The translations under genes and the position numbers were made by a program. Positions 38,501-50,909 of a stretch of 64,000 nt of DNA are shown here, piece by piece; position 1 is the stretch's first letter, and every line of letters begins with the position of its first letter. This DNA comes from Taeniopygia guttata (taxonomy: Eukaryota; Chordata; Aves; Passeriformes; Estrildidae): positions 12,860,001-12,924,000 of the forward strand of contig NC_133026.1 in the NCBI RefSeq assembly GCF_048771995.1, given 5' to 3'. A model generated the notes under the pieces. That model searched no databases. It had not been told where the DNA came from and was given only the letters and a program-made list of their open reading frames with translations.

Positions 38501-40577
38501 GGTACTTTCAATACTGCATATGCTCATCTCTCATCCAAATAACCTTTAGCTTCTGATCTTCAAACATAATTTCCTGAATAGATTCATTTGCTGCATTAAA
38601 ACATTAATAAGTTTGAACTTATAAGGACAGAAGCTTTCAAACTGACTTTAAGCAAAACAAGGTTAGAAAACTCAACCCTATCATTATTACTCACAAAATT
38701 TCCTGCAGCAATTCAATAAAACTCAGTAAGTGACCTGAAAAAACCTCAGCTAGTGTTAGAATGGCCTCATATATTAGTCCAAATCCAGGGTAAAAAACTT
38801 TCCACTGGGAGAGCAGGCAAGGCTGAGACAGATCCCTGCCTAGAGCAGAACAGTGCCAGCTCTGAGCTCTGACAAAGACAGGCAACAGGAAGATAGTCCA
38901 GATCTGAAGATTCTTGGGACACTTTCACAAAGGCAAATGGGAAAGCAAGATATAGGGCAGAGGTACTTGCTGCAATTGCTTTGCCATTTTTGTCTCCAAA
39001 TGTCTGTCTGTCAGCCTTTTCCTGATTATTTCTAGTAGGAAGTCTGAACACTGACTATTCATTTCATCAGGCATCACAGAAAGGTGTTAAACCAAATGTT
39101 TAATCCAATTTTCCTATTTCCTGTGACTTTTTAAATGAGATTGTTACCCATTCAAGCTCTCTAAATCCCTGTTATAAGAATGATAATTAAGGTATTTTGA
39201 TCATAAATGAATTTATTATTTTTGTAGAAGAAGCAGAAAATTCATGGTCTTCAAGCAATTTTCTTTTGTCATATTATTCAGTTCATGAAAATCACAATCT
39301 GAATCAGACTTCTAGATACACCATCACTTGAGGGAGGCTTTGAGAAGACAGTATGATCCAGCTCACTGGCACAAAAACCCCTTTCTCCAATGTTTTCATA
39401 GAAATGTGAGTCTCTGGAACAAACATATTACAAGGAATTAATACTAAGAACAATATAGAATAAATTTAGTTTGGGGGGTTGTGGGGAAGGGTTCAGCCTT
39501 AGGTCTGGTTGTTTTTTGGAGCACGTGTCTATCCCCTAAACATTTATTTGTCAGGCTGCAGATTTTGGTTATCAGATTCCAGAGCTTTAGCTCTCGCCTC
39601 CAGCTACCTTTTAAAGATTCTACAGACCTCTTGCCTCTGGGTGCTCTGTGTTTGTTTCTGACTTTCAGAAAGTTTTCTTTAAGAAGATCTGTTTGCTCTT
39701 ATTGAAAATCAGAGTGATAGCTTATTAAGAAAGAGGGCTGAATAAGCAACTCAAATCTCCTTTTGAACTGGTAAGAGAAAGTAACTGAAAATAAACAATG
39801 TGACCCAAAATTACTTTTTGTCTTCAACATCTGATTTTCTCTCAATAGGATTTTCATGTAACAAACAATATGGTTTAATCAGTTCTTTGATTTATCCTCT
39901 GATCCTTTGGAAAATTAATTATATTTGTAATCATGTGCTGAGAAATTATTGTAAGAAGCAACATTTTCAGGGTAAAAAGCATTTGTTTCACTTCTTTTTG
40001 TTCAAAATTTAGGGCATAAAGTCCCCTGGTGCAGTTTCTTTTCAGGAAGCAGCTTCCATTTATAGCATTTATTGAAGTGGGAAGTATCACTGCTAGTGTT
40101 ACAGATGAGGACAATGCATGCATAGAATCAAAACTATTCAGGACATTTGACTTAAAGTATAAACAATACAGAATGATTTTATAGATTCCAAATTTACAAG
40201 AATCAGGGTTTTGCATCTCCACAGACCCCCTGGGAAACCTGGATCATGTGTGATTTCCAACTTTTTCCCTTATACTGCATCCTATAAATTACCTATAGCA
40301 ATACCTCTGCCTTTAATAGCTGTTGTAAGTTCTGGCTCTCCTTACAGATAGTTACTACAGACTCTATAAAATTTGGTGTGGCTTTTGTCGACAGAGAAAT
40401 GTAGGTGAAAAAAGTCCATTAGAAAAAGAGGCAGATAAAATCAGCTGCATCTCTGCCACAAGCCATAAATAGGTGACATGGTCCTAAAGCTGAGACCTGT
40501 TTTGACAGTTTAATTCCACTCTTGGAATGAAAATAATTATTTATTAATTTTAATTTTATACAATTACTTATATACAC

Positions 40578-40601
40578 ATTAATTAATTAATTAATTAATT
40601 T
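40578..40601. repeat. (ATTA)6 microsatellite
   Basis: Six perfect ATTA units in an AT-rich context. Confidence 0.85.
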
Positions 40602-42628
40602 AGATTATGGCTATCACTTTATTAAGAGGGAGATGTTAGATCAGCATAGAGTTAATTTCAGTTTAAACAAATCTGAGAATCTTTGATTAGAGAAATATAT
40701 ATTTGGGTGACATAGCCACTGATTAGAACTTTATTTTAGTTTTCTTTAGCACATCTTTCTTCTCTCAAAAATATGGTCTTAATTTATTGGGCTAGTTGTG
40801 AGCCCCTATACGCGTGACATGCTATTTAATAGAGGGAATAAATAGATCAGTGAGGCAAACTGAAGTAATTTTATAGTACTGTTCACCTAACCACATTTCC
40901 ATGGAGAGGCTATGAATACAAGCTGGACATAGCCATATCATGTAGAGGCATCATTCAGCTTTCAGTCACCCCAGATTACAGAAGTTTTTCTAATTTATAT
41001 CTTCAAGACTAAAATCCATTTGCTGGTAAATTGAAACACAAAGAAAGCTTTAATAATACTTATTTTAAAATAATTGATCCAAATTTACAGTTTTCTAGAT
41101 TAAACTGCTTTAATTTTAATTATTTTGAAAATATTTTTTTCTATATGGAATTCTAGAATTTATATTCTAATGTTCACATTCTTTCTTTGCTTTTTTAAAT
41201 AATATTTTTGCCTCCTGAGTCAAAATCGCTATCTACAGGTGTTCAGAATTACGTATCAGACTTCCTCTTGATATGCTGATGCTGATTTTAAAAATATTGT
41301 CTGGACCTTAAATAAAGAGTTATATCATGTGCCCTTAAAGGCTGTCTTTTCTAATCTGTCTAGGATAATAATAACCCTTCTCAAGTCTTGGGACTATAAA
41401 GGAATCAAACACTTTCAAAGCAGAACCATCACATTATAGACCGATATTTAAGTAGTTCTATTTTAATATTTTGGACAATTCTGCTTGGGATGAAACAGTT
41501 TCATGAAATTAAATAAATGAATAAAAATTAGGATTAATATTTTGCTATTGTTTTGGGTGCTTTAAGAAAAAAGAGTAAAACTTCTGACATATGGGGTTTT
41601 ATTTATTTTGATCATTTGGAAATGTTGCTGGAGTGACAACAAAATTTTCTCTCTATTCTTTTATAAGCTTGCATCATTTCAAAACTGTTTAAACTTCTGT
41701 AAGTCAATTACTATCCCAATCACACCCTGAACACAACTCCACTGAAAAAAAATCAAGGTTCTGTGACCTGTACAGTAGTAAAACTATCTCTATTAAGAAA
41801 GAGGAAACACTTTTCATGTATGTCATTGCCCATATAAAAATGTCACATCTGTTTCTGGTAACAGGCTACCATTTCATTCATTGAAACAATAGATGCCCTC
41901 TTCCATCCAACTCCAAAAAGGAGAGATGATGAAAGGATTAAAAAAAATCAACTACTTCACATAAATAATAAGTTATTATTGAGGACAATGCATGAAAAAA
42001 AGGGAACAGTCAAAGGACAAAAAGTGAAAAAGCAAGGAATCAGAGGAGTCTCCTACTCCTACAGCCAGCAGTGGACAAACCACCAACAACATTCAAGGCA
42101 CCCCGAAGGTGCCTGTGAAACTGAAGGTTCTGGCCAGTTATGGAGGTGGGCTAGGACCAGGGAGCCTAAAACATTCCCACAGTTGCCAGAATTCCCCACA
42201 ATGTCCCAAATTTCTGTCCAGCTTTTCCCAGAGGCAATTCTTGCCTTTCAATTCCAAATCACTAAGATCCACAGGTGGAGTTTCCTATCCACTCAGGGAA
42301 GGCTCAGTCCCCATATGTCAGGCATCAGTGTCAGCCTCGTGTGCCTGTGGGCAACACTTAACTGAATTTATTTCTGCTTTAAATTCCTCTTCTCCTGATC
42401 AGTATTGGAGACCAAAATAATTGTTGGAGTGAGCTCTTAATTTGACCTAATGCAACTATTGATTTATTCATATGAGTGAGGGTGATGAACCACTCCAAGG
42501 AGGGATTGTATTACTCTCCATTGTAAGTCTGAGCAGATTGAATTTACATGCCTGTCCTTTTACTCATGTTAATCAATCTTATGTCTTCTTATCACATTGG
42601 CTGGTTATGCTGTGATTGCATGGAAAAC

Positions 42629-42970
42629 TGTGGCAGAGCAGTGTGGCAGCAGCTCTCTGGCCACAGAGGGAAAGACAACTTTCCCAGGAAATGCTCTGGG
42701 AAAGGCTGTGAGAAGATCAAAGAATGACAAAAAATTCTTAACTTGCTGCGCCTGGACTTGTGAACATGTGGAATGTGTTATGAAGATGTGTTTGCCAAAG
42801 AGTGGTTTCTAATTAGCCAATGGTGATGGTGTTTTGATTGGAGAACCAATGAGATCCACCTGTAGTGAACTAGGGTATAAAAGAATGGGTTCCTTAATAA
42901 ATATTACTAGCCTTCTATAAATGCATGGAGTTTATGTCAATTATTACCTGGCCCTGGCCCGTTTTGTTGA
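42629..42970 (+). mobile_element. LTR-like element (solo or 5' LTR)
   Basis: It begins TGTGGCAGAGCAGTG and includes a CCAAT-type box (CCAATGAG near 42847). A TATA box (GTATAAAAGA near 42876) is followed about 15 bases later by an AATAAA signal near 42897, and then a U5-like end. Compact TATA-AATAAA spacing is typical of bird retroviral LTRs. The right border is unclear because the next element starts immediately. No flanking target-site duplication could be fixed. Confidence 0.65.
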
Positions 42971-43062
42971 CAGAGCAGAATGAGTTAAAGGACATAAGCA
43001 GCATGACTGATTTGTTAAAGTTTGTGGAGCTGATCAGGAGGCACGAACCGTGTCCAGGGAGA
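42971..43062 (+). pseudogene. Short env-tail-like retroviral coding remnant
   Basis: A plus-strand frame of about 30 codons ends in TGA at 43063-43065. Its first half resembles the tail segment seen on the minus strand at 32311-32372 and 33434-33494. It lies between two LTR-like units, where the end of env would be expected next to a 3' LTR. Everything else of the internal region is missing. The env assignment rests on short similarity only. Confidence 0.45.
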
Positions 43063-43258
43063 TGAAACATCACATCCTGTTCACGTGTGCAGTGTAACCA
43101 CAGCAGGCTCAGCTCTCCAGGCAAGCACAGGAACATGTAACCAATCAGCATTAAGGGGCACATCTTATCACAGCTTTGAAAAGTATAAATATAAGTGCTT
43201 GAAACCAATAAATGGCTTTGCATTAACACTGCAGAGTCTGTGCCTTATTCTGCCAGCA
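43063..43258 (+). mobile_element. LTR-like element (3' LTR or solo fragment)
   Basis: CCAATCAG (near 43140) is followed by a TATA box (GTATAAATATAAG near 43183) and an AATAAA signal 15 bases further on (near 43207). A U5-like end with GCAGAGTCTGTGCC leads to a terminal CA near 43258. The layout is that of a compact LTR on the plus strand. Its body differs from the LTR-like unit at 42629, although the U5 ends look distantly alike. Confidence 0.65.
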
Positions 43259-45145
43259 TAAAAAATGAATGACTATAAAATATATCCATGACCTTCTTTA
43301 TGCATTTTAATTTTCTGTGTCCCTTGCTTCCTTATCTGATTAAAACAGTGTGCTTTCACATTTACAGTCCCATTAATCAATAAATCTCTTTCCCAGGGTA
43401 GCATATTAATCAATATGAGTAAAAAATCCATTCTCATGCATATTGATAATTTTATTTACTTACTCTAATATTATTTCATTATTTTCTTCTGTTTGCTGCC
43501 AGAAAATACCATCCTACTTGATTTCCTACAAAATATCTCTCAAGTCAGAGAAGAGAAAAAAAATTAGTACTATCTACCTATATATAATGTTCATTGATAG
43601 AGAAGACCAAGAAAGTTGAAAGGGTTTCAGTGGTTACCAGGATTTTATAATGACTGAGTTTATGACCTGATCCTGAAGCCTCACGATTTACAAACATATC
43701 CTCTGAGTGCTGAGGCTATCAAATTGATCATGTCAAGACCACACTGTGTGATCAGCTTTTGTCAAGGGACCATACACATAAAAGTAATTCTGGTGTTGGG
43801 TGCCCTATTTTCTATTATTTTGCTTTTGTCGAGTTCAGAGTTATTTTTAAAAGACACTAGTTCAAGGTGTACCGCAGCTCTAGAAAAATACCACGTTAAG
43901 GCTTATGACTGCTCTGAAGGAATATTCCACATACTAAATGGTGAGCTTCAATGGTTTATTTCTTTCTTTGTTTCTAATTGAGCATATGCAACCAGGGTAG
44001 AGCCAATGAATCAGATTAGACATGCAAACCAGTAACTGTCAAGATTTATTCAAATCAAAAATTATCCTGGTGATTCGCTCAGTGGAATTTGATTCTTTTT
44101 AGCAGTGACAGGATTAGACATCCTAAATTACAAACCATGTTGAAAGAAGGCATAATTTCTCAAATCAGTGTTAATAATTGTGCAAACATGACAGAGCAGT
44201 GAGGAGCAAAGGTCTTCCCCTCATGGAAGACATTTCTCATCAGCAGTAAAAGAGATTGATAAAAAGCATTTTTGTCCCAGGGATGGTTCCTCCCAGACAC
44301 CAGAAAACTTTAAAGGAATATTTAAAAAAAAACAGTACAAGCTCTCCTATGAAATCAAGTGTATGATTGGCTCACTATGAAGGAAAAACTGTCTTTTCAT
44401 GTTAAGTTTTAAAAATTCCCAGAAATTCCAGGAAATGTGTTGCCTTAGAACCATATACAGAGGTCTGTATTACCTGTGCAGTCTGAATATCTGAGTAAGT
44501 GTTACAAAGACTTGGTTGCAAGCTTCTATTGTGGGTAAATATTTGGTGGTCCTTTAGTTGTTACTTGTCTGAAGAGTATCCTTGGCTGTGAGTTTTGATA
44601 TAGTATTGGTGATTTATGTTCCTGGTGCTCTTAGCATCTGGGAACTCAGAATTTTTAACTTTCTTTGTCTCCTGGCATGGTTAATAAAAGCAATAATAAC
44701 TTTGTTTTGTATGTGAAAATGACCATGAAATAAAATATATGTTGATATTAAATGACCAGATTTTATTAAACAATGCTGATGTGAGGTTCTTAGCCATTTG
44801 TGACACCTGCTGAAATACAGCTAGTTCTAAATCTAATTTACTAATTGTAAAACAATTAGTTCTGTTTAATAGACTTCATCTTTGGAGCTCATAACAAGAA
44901 GCACACAATACAATGCGTTGCCTAAACAGAAAATATTTAAGACCAAGTACAATGAGGAAAAAGGTATGGAACTCAAAAGACTGTGATCAGCCAAGCTGGT
45001 GTGTAGAAAAGAGCAGAGAAGGAACTGGTGTATTCTTGGAAGCCTGGACAATGAGCAAAACTTGACTGGATGTACACAAGCCCATGAGGAGTTTGGAAAA
45101 TGCCACTGAGTAACCCCTCTCAATTTATAGGTAGAAATTGATGCC
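43259..45145. other. Non-coding AT-rich stretch
   Basis: No gene or recognisable repeat was seen. Confidence 0.5.
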
Positions 45146-45374
45146 CAGGAAGTTCCATCTGAATACGAGGAAGAACTTCTTTACTGTGTTTTTGAATGCA
45201 CTGGCACAGGTTGCCCAGAGAGGATGAGGAATCTCTCTCACCAGGGACATTCAAGGGCCTTCTGGTATTAATTCTGTACCACACTGTCTAGGACGACCCT
45301 GCTCCAGCAGTGAGGCTGGACCAGACAACCCACTGTGGTGCCTTCAAATCTCACCCATTCCATGGTTCTTTGAA
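45146..45374 (+). mobile_element. CR1 LINE fragment (ORF2 end and 3' UTR)
   Basis: The plus strand reads as the last part of CR1 ORF2, with GAGGAAGAACTTCTTTACTG and GGTTGCCCAGAGAGGATGAG blocks. The 3' UTR follows (GACCCTGCTCCAGCAGTGAG, then CACCCATTCCATGGTTCT). It is 5'-truncated and its reading frame is broken. It is the better-preserved of the CR1 pieces here. Confidence 0.85.
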
Positions 45375-45430
45375 TTACATTTGAATGATCTTGATGGTCT
45401 GGGGAGATTCCTGAGGACTAAAAGAAAGAA

Positions 45431-45855
45431 AGGTCACTCTTAACTGCAGGAAGGCCAAGAAGAAGAATCCAGAGAACTATGGGCTGATTAGCTTCACCTC
45501 TATCCCAGGGAAGGGGATGGAACACATAGCTTTGAAAACCATTTCTAAATTTCTTAAGGACATGAGGGTTATTTGAAATAATTAACATGGATTTAGAAAC
45601 TGGAAACCACTCCTGATCAATATCATAGCCTGATAAAATTACTAGCTCGGTAGATGTGTGTAGAGCAGTGGATGTTGTTTGCCTTACCTTTGATAAGGGT
45701 TTCAGTTTTCAACACTCTCTGCCATTTTCATTGGCAAGCTGATGAGGTGTGGGCTAGATATGAGGGTGGTGGTGTGGGTTGAAAACTGGTTGGACTGCTG
45801 AGCTGAAAGGGTTGTGATCAGCAGCGGAGTGTCCAGCTGGAGGCCAATCAATAGT
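45431..45855 (+). pseudogene. CR1 LINE reverse transcriptase fragment
   Basis: The plus-strand translation contains ENYGLISFTSIPGKGME, the conserved early reverse-transcriptase block of CR1 ORF2. Further on come an ENWL block and a final SSWRP block, as in that family. Several stops and frameshifts interrupt it. It lies 3' of another CR1's 3' end, so it belongs to a separate insertion. It lacks its own 3' UTR, implying a later deletion. Confidence 0.75.
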
Positions 45856-47959
45856 TCAGCAACATGTCAGACAAGCACAAGTTCTGCTGGAGTAAGTTCA
45901 ATGACCAATAGAACATGTTCAAAGCTTCATAGCAAAATTCAGCTTCTTGGCAACATACATTAAAGTCTGAATGTTCACATGCTTGCAGATTAGAAGGTAT
46001 GCATTGTCACAGTATCACTGTCAAAATGGAGAAATGATCATTGAAAAGATCTAGGCTGTAGAGACTCATAGGACAGACAAAGAAATTTGAAGCATAAGCC
46101 AAAGGAATAAAAAGTGACCAAAAAAAATCGAGTACTTTCTAAAAAGCTATATTTTGGAAACACAGTTTTTAGTTGAAACTTTAGAGGAAGATTCCTAAAA
46201 TTCACAGACTCCTGCTTCCTTGTATATTTGTGTACCAGCAAAATTTTCAAAAACATATTAAAGAAAAAGCATTAAAAAAAAAGTTGAGAGAAATGGGGGA
46301 TGGGTCGCTATTCCGCTTCTTGATTTCTTAACTATTCAATCTACAAGACCAGAGTAGTCTGTATTACCCATGTTAGTCACACACCAAAGAAATTGAACCT
46401 AAATAAAATAATTAGCCTATGTGTTATGCAGGATTTGTTAGTTACTGTATTGTTTTGCATTTCTAGTGTATTAATTACTGTTACTGGGGGAAAGTGTTTT
46501 TTTACACAGCTTTATTCTGTCTATTGCTAATTTATTATGACATTAGAGCAAAGATTATAAAAGCAAAAAGAACAGGTAAAAAAAAATCCAGAAGTTTTTT
46601 ATTCTTAGGTCTCCATTTCTCTGTCCTGTGTGAAATAAGTATCTATGATTCAGCAGTTACTGTCATAAACTTGTGTGAAAAATCAAACCTGCAAAAATTT
46701 CATTTTTTTTAAGATAAAGAATACATCTTTACTGTCACAGGTGAGGAAAGAGCAGAATAACTATGGGAAAATCAATATGACCAAATTAATTACTGCCATG
46801 AAGAATATTAATAGAGTTACAATAAAGGTTAGTTAGAGTTCCTCCATTTTATGCTACAGGAGATTTTAATAAGTCGATTTAAATACCTGCTCTGTGAATT
46901 CGTGCATAGCTTAAAAGAAGAATTTAACATACTATTTTTTAAAACTCCCGTCTTCATGGTGGTCAGGAAATAAAAATATGCAACTTTTTGATTTCAAAAA
47001 TCATAAAAACACTAATGACACTAAATTCCTCCCCACCCCTTCTTTTCTTGCTCTGTTTAAGCAATTTTTGCAGGTTCAGCTTAAGAACAGCTGGCAGCAG
47101 AATGGTAGTAAATCTGACAACGTAATTTTTGAACATTTAGCCATTTGAAATCAACATCCTCAACATTCTGTATTTTAAGCATACATTCATCTGAAAACTC
47201 AGGTTGAAAATACAGTTACTTATTGCACTGAGACAAAGAAATTATACAAACTGCCTAGGGACCAGCATGTATAGGAAATGTCAAATTTCCATCAAATGGT
47301 GGCTTTTTATTTCTGCTAAGCTTAATTTATATGCCACAAGTTTTTACACTTGAAAATGTTGGCATGAGATCTCACAGGTACAAATAAAGCAAGATTAATG
47401 CTTCCTTGTTTTCTAGTGAATAGTAAAGCATGCACTACCAACTTGCATTTCAAATGAATTGCCAATGAGGTAGATTGGGAATTGCAATTAGTTACTTAAT
47501 GTGAGTAGGTAGTTAAAATATCTTTAGGAGAACTGAAGTGTAAATGAAGCTGTGTGCCATTCAGCAAACCTGTGCTTTCATTCATTTCATTAGTGTCCCA
47601 TTTCAAAATCCTAGTATAGAACTAGGTGATTTAAAAACTCCCCATCATCATTCAGCATATACAACACTTTTATGCAAGGGGCTTGGGCTTCAGGATCCAA
47701 TCATGCCTGAGATTCAGGTGGTAGTTTTCATATGTGTCAGTAAATTGTCAGAGTGGGTTTTGTACAATAGATAGGAGAGTTTATGTCTAGGCCAGCACAG
47801 GTTTCTCTTTCAGGGTGATCTGAATAACTCTACCAGCCCAGTGACTGTATTGACTAGAGCTCCACTGATAGCAATAGGAGCTTACACACCTTGTTAGATA
47901 CATTAATAGATATCTTAAACACCTTGCTGACATACAGGTGCCTGAATTCTGATGCCTGC
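45856..47959. other. Non-coding AT-rich stretch
   Basis: No gene was recognised; no clear repeats beyond short A-rich runs. Confidence 0.5.
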
Positions 47960-48259
47960 AAACAGGGTGGGGGTCAGCCTCTTCTTCCAGGCAACTGCAG
48001 CAGGATAAAAGGAAATGACATAAAGCTGCGCCGAGGTAGGTTCAGGTTGGACATCAGGAAGAATTTTTTCACTAAAAAGGTAGTTAAGCATTGGAATGGG
48101 CTGCCCAGGAAGCAGAGTCACCATCCCTGTAAGTTTCAAGAGATGAGTGGCGGTGTCATTTGGTGTTATGGTCTGCTTGGCAAGGTGGTATCTGGTCAAA
48201 TGTTGGACTTGATGATCTTGGAGGTCTTTTCCAAGTTCAACGATTCTGTGAGTCTATGA
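47960..48259 (+). mobile_element. CR1 LINE fragment (ORF2 C-terminus and 3' UTR)
   Basis: A plus-strand frame retains [20 protein letters not shown], the typical C-terminal segment of the CR1 ORF2 protein. The 3' UTR follows, with GGACTTGATGATCTTGGAGG and TTTTCCAAGTTCAACGATTC and a decayed terminal repeat ending near TCTATGA. This fragment is less degraded than the others and is 5'-truncated. Confidence 0.88.
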
Positions 48260-49169
48260 AACCCCACCCTCAATTTCTGTCTTTGTTAAATGGCAGGATG
48301 CTTGGAGACTAGTAAGTGCAATGTTCAAGAAAGAAATAAGGATTAATTATGGTCAGACTTCAGCTTAGTTCTGACTTGATTTGAAATACATTAAAAAGCT
48401 GTATTACAGGATGTAGCAGCATGTACCTTTTTTCACTAGAATTGAGAAAAAGTAGAGACATTTCACTCTTTTATTTTCTCTTATTTTAGGAATTCTCTGT
48501 TTGATATTTAATGTTACTGATATATGTCAGACTGCATGAAAATAACTGAGAAATTATTTGGGGTCTAAAGCGCATATCCATTATCAACTCCTTATATAGT
48601 ATAACAAATTAATGAAGAAAATATAATGAACCTCTATCTGGACTTCTCCACCCATAATGCTTTTTTTGCACTACTGTGTAAACACACTTCTCTGTATCAC
48701 CAGCTGGAGGAGGTGGCACTGGCAAAGGGAGTGAAGAAAAGGAGTTTCTTCAGGGTAACTTGATGACCTTGGTATTCACGGCTGAATGCTGGATATGATA
48801 TTTGCAATTTAGAAAATGTTAAAGCCATGGGTATTCTTGCTTTTAACAGGGTCATATAAAAGTTGAACAGATAATTTTAGAAGTTTCTAATAGATAAAAT
48901 GCAGCTTGAAATCTCTGTTCTTTATGTGATACAGAACCACTCACAGAGGCTTATTTCTCCCCCTAGAAATTAAAAATTACTGATGGCAAAGGTATTTAAC
49001 ATAAGGTAATAAAAAAACTACTTTTTAGATTATATGACAAATCTTACTTTATATTTTGTTATATTTATGCAACTGTTATCTTAAACGATACTATGAAAAG
49101 AGAATCTCAGCAATCAGTTATAACCAACATAGCAGAGCTATATTCAGGAAAGATATATATCATTATATG

Positions 49170-49194
49170 TTCACAGAGCTGTGACCTCTGTGAA
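49170..49194. repeat. 9-bp stem hairpin
   Basis: TTCACAGAG and CTCTGTGAA are exact reverse complements around a 7-base loop, about 70 bases before the AT array. Confidence 0.8.
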
Positions 49195-49258
49195 GCATAA
49201 CCAATAGACTTAATAGATGTATATGTGATTATACCAGAGGTCCTGGAGACCAAATAAA

Positions 49259-49261
<3 letters not shown>

Positions 49262-49299
<38 letters not shown>
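49262..49299. repeat. (AT)19 microsatellite
   Basis: Nineteen uninterrupted AT dinucleotides. It is likely length-polymorphic and prone to cruciform extrusion. Confidence 0.97.
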
Positions 49300-49307
<8 letters not shown>

Positions 49308-49499
49308 TAAAGACTCTTCCCTCCCCACATATGAAGGAAATATTAAAGCGAAAAGTATTAAACAGGTATCTTGAGAGAACAAATAGATAAGTCTCCTTTT
49401 TGTCTCTTTAAACCTGATAGATAACAGATCAGGTTTTCCTAAGATCTTTGTTTACCTGTGATTAACATCTGTAGTTGAAAAGAAAAGCTCTTCTCACAC

Positions 49500-49990
49500 T
49501 ATTTTAATATCTGCACTTACTTAGATTCTAAGCAATTTGTTTGTGTCTCCATTTGAATAAAGAAAGGTAGTCCTAAGGTTGTCCAAGACTGTAATTTACA
49601 AATGACTGCCCATTACGCACACAAAATAAGTTATTTTTAACTTGGTCACTATTAGAATACAGAGAATAACAACCTGTTTGTTCTAGGTTTGGGTAAATTG
49701 CCCTTAGGTTGATGAGCTGATAATTATATGTTTCTTTCTTCAATTGATGGCTCAGGCGACAGACATAGTATTACTTATTTGCTTTAACAATTAGGAAATT
49801 GTTCAATTTGTGCTCTAATTGACTAAATTGCACCTGCAGAGGTCTAAAGAATTTCATTATCACCTGTGTGAAAGCAGCACATTTCCCCTATTATCTACAT
49901 CTATTTTTTTCAATTTTAACCTCATCATTATTAGCGCTGTGCACATGACCACAATGAAATTGCAATAATTTCCAAGCTTTAAGCATATTT
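49500..49990. other. Candidate conserved non-coding element
   Basis: The segment is free of low-complexity runs and carries many homeodomain-type cores (AATTAG, TAATTG, CTAATTGA, TTATTAG). It also has E-boxes (CACCTG) and evenly mixed composition. That texture is common in developmental enhancers of gene deserts. No alignment is available, so conservation is an inference. Confidence 0.25.
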
Positions 49991-50579
49991 TTTCTTTGAA
50001 TATATGTCAGCAACTACAATACACGATGAGTCCCACTTGATGGTCTTTTATTGTTTTCCTTTCAGAGTTTCAGTTCAAAAAGATGCACAAACATGATTTA
50101 ATACCAAGAGATAAACCCCAGAAGTAGCAGAAAAATAAAAATATTTTCTTAGAAAGTCATAAAATGCAAATTCATTTGTTAAAACAAAATTTAAAACTTC
50201 CAATTTTTAGGGGACAAACATAATATCAACTGTCTTGTACCTAGGAAAAAATTAGACCTCTTATACTTACATCATGACATATGTTTAATGGTTATTTCTC
50301 TCAGGTCAATTAATATGAAACTTTTTTTGGGATAGAAAACTTTCACATTGGAATAACAGATTATCTTCTAGATTTTCCCTTGGGTATTAAAATAATACAC
50401 AAAGCAATAGTTGAACTGTATTCATCTGGCTCAAAACATACCTTTCATGTCTCTCTAGTTATTTCAGGATAAGTCTATCAGCTGGGTAGCCCTGGACTAC
50501 TGAAAATATTTCTCTTGGCATGGTTGCTTAATGGAGGAAAGAGCACTAAATTAATTTCTATTTAAAATAGGATTTTCTC

Positions 50580-50595
50580 TGTGTGTGTGTGTGTT
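50580..50595. repeat. Short (TG)n array
   Basis: About seven TG dinucleotides. Confidence 0.85.
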
Positions 50596-50887
50596 TGTTC
50601 CATCCAGAAGTGGTCAAGGAAAAGCATTCAAATGAATTCAATTTTTTCTTATCTGTTCATTGTTTTCATCCAAAACATAACTCATAAAATTCTCATGCGT
50701 GAGAGGCAAGAAAGTACAACTACCATACAAAATTCCACAGTTTGCCATCATTTTCAAATGACTGAATTGCTTCCTCTGCTCATGACCAGATCTACTAAGG
50801 CCATGCTACACTGCTAACTCACTGAGTGATGCCTGGACCCTTTCTGGGAGTCCTGAAGATATCAGAACCCTGAGAGTAGTCATTGGT

Positions 50888-50909
50888 CTAAAAGACTACT
50901 GTCTTTTAG
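50888..50909. repeat. 9-bp stem, 4-base loop hairpin
   Basis: CTAAAAGAC and GTCTTTTAG are exact reverse complements around TACT. It is a compact perfect hairpin on either strand. No known RNA family was recognised. Confidence 0.85.

Larger units (their letters stand above)
35081..42628. other. Non-coding AT-rich stretch
   Basis: No gene was recognised over about 7.5 kb. It contains an imperfect tandem duplication at 35476-35514 and an ATTA tetranucleotide array at 40578-40601. GC-richer patches near 36080-36390, 37600-37970 and 41979-42420 have open frames of up to 128 codons without recognisable domains. Confidence 0.55.

Noticed and set aside
41979..42420. Overlapping 103- and 128-codon plus-strand open frames
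   Set aside because: Two frames open at once in a GC-richer patch, with no domain in either; most likely non-coding.
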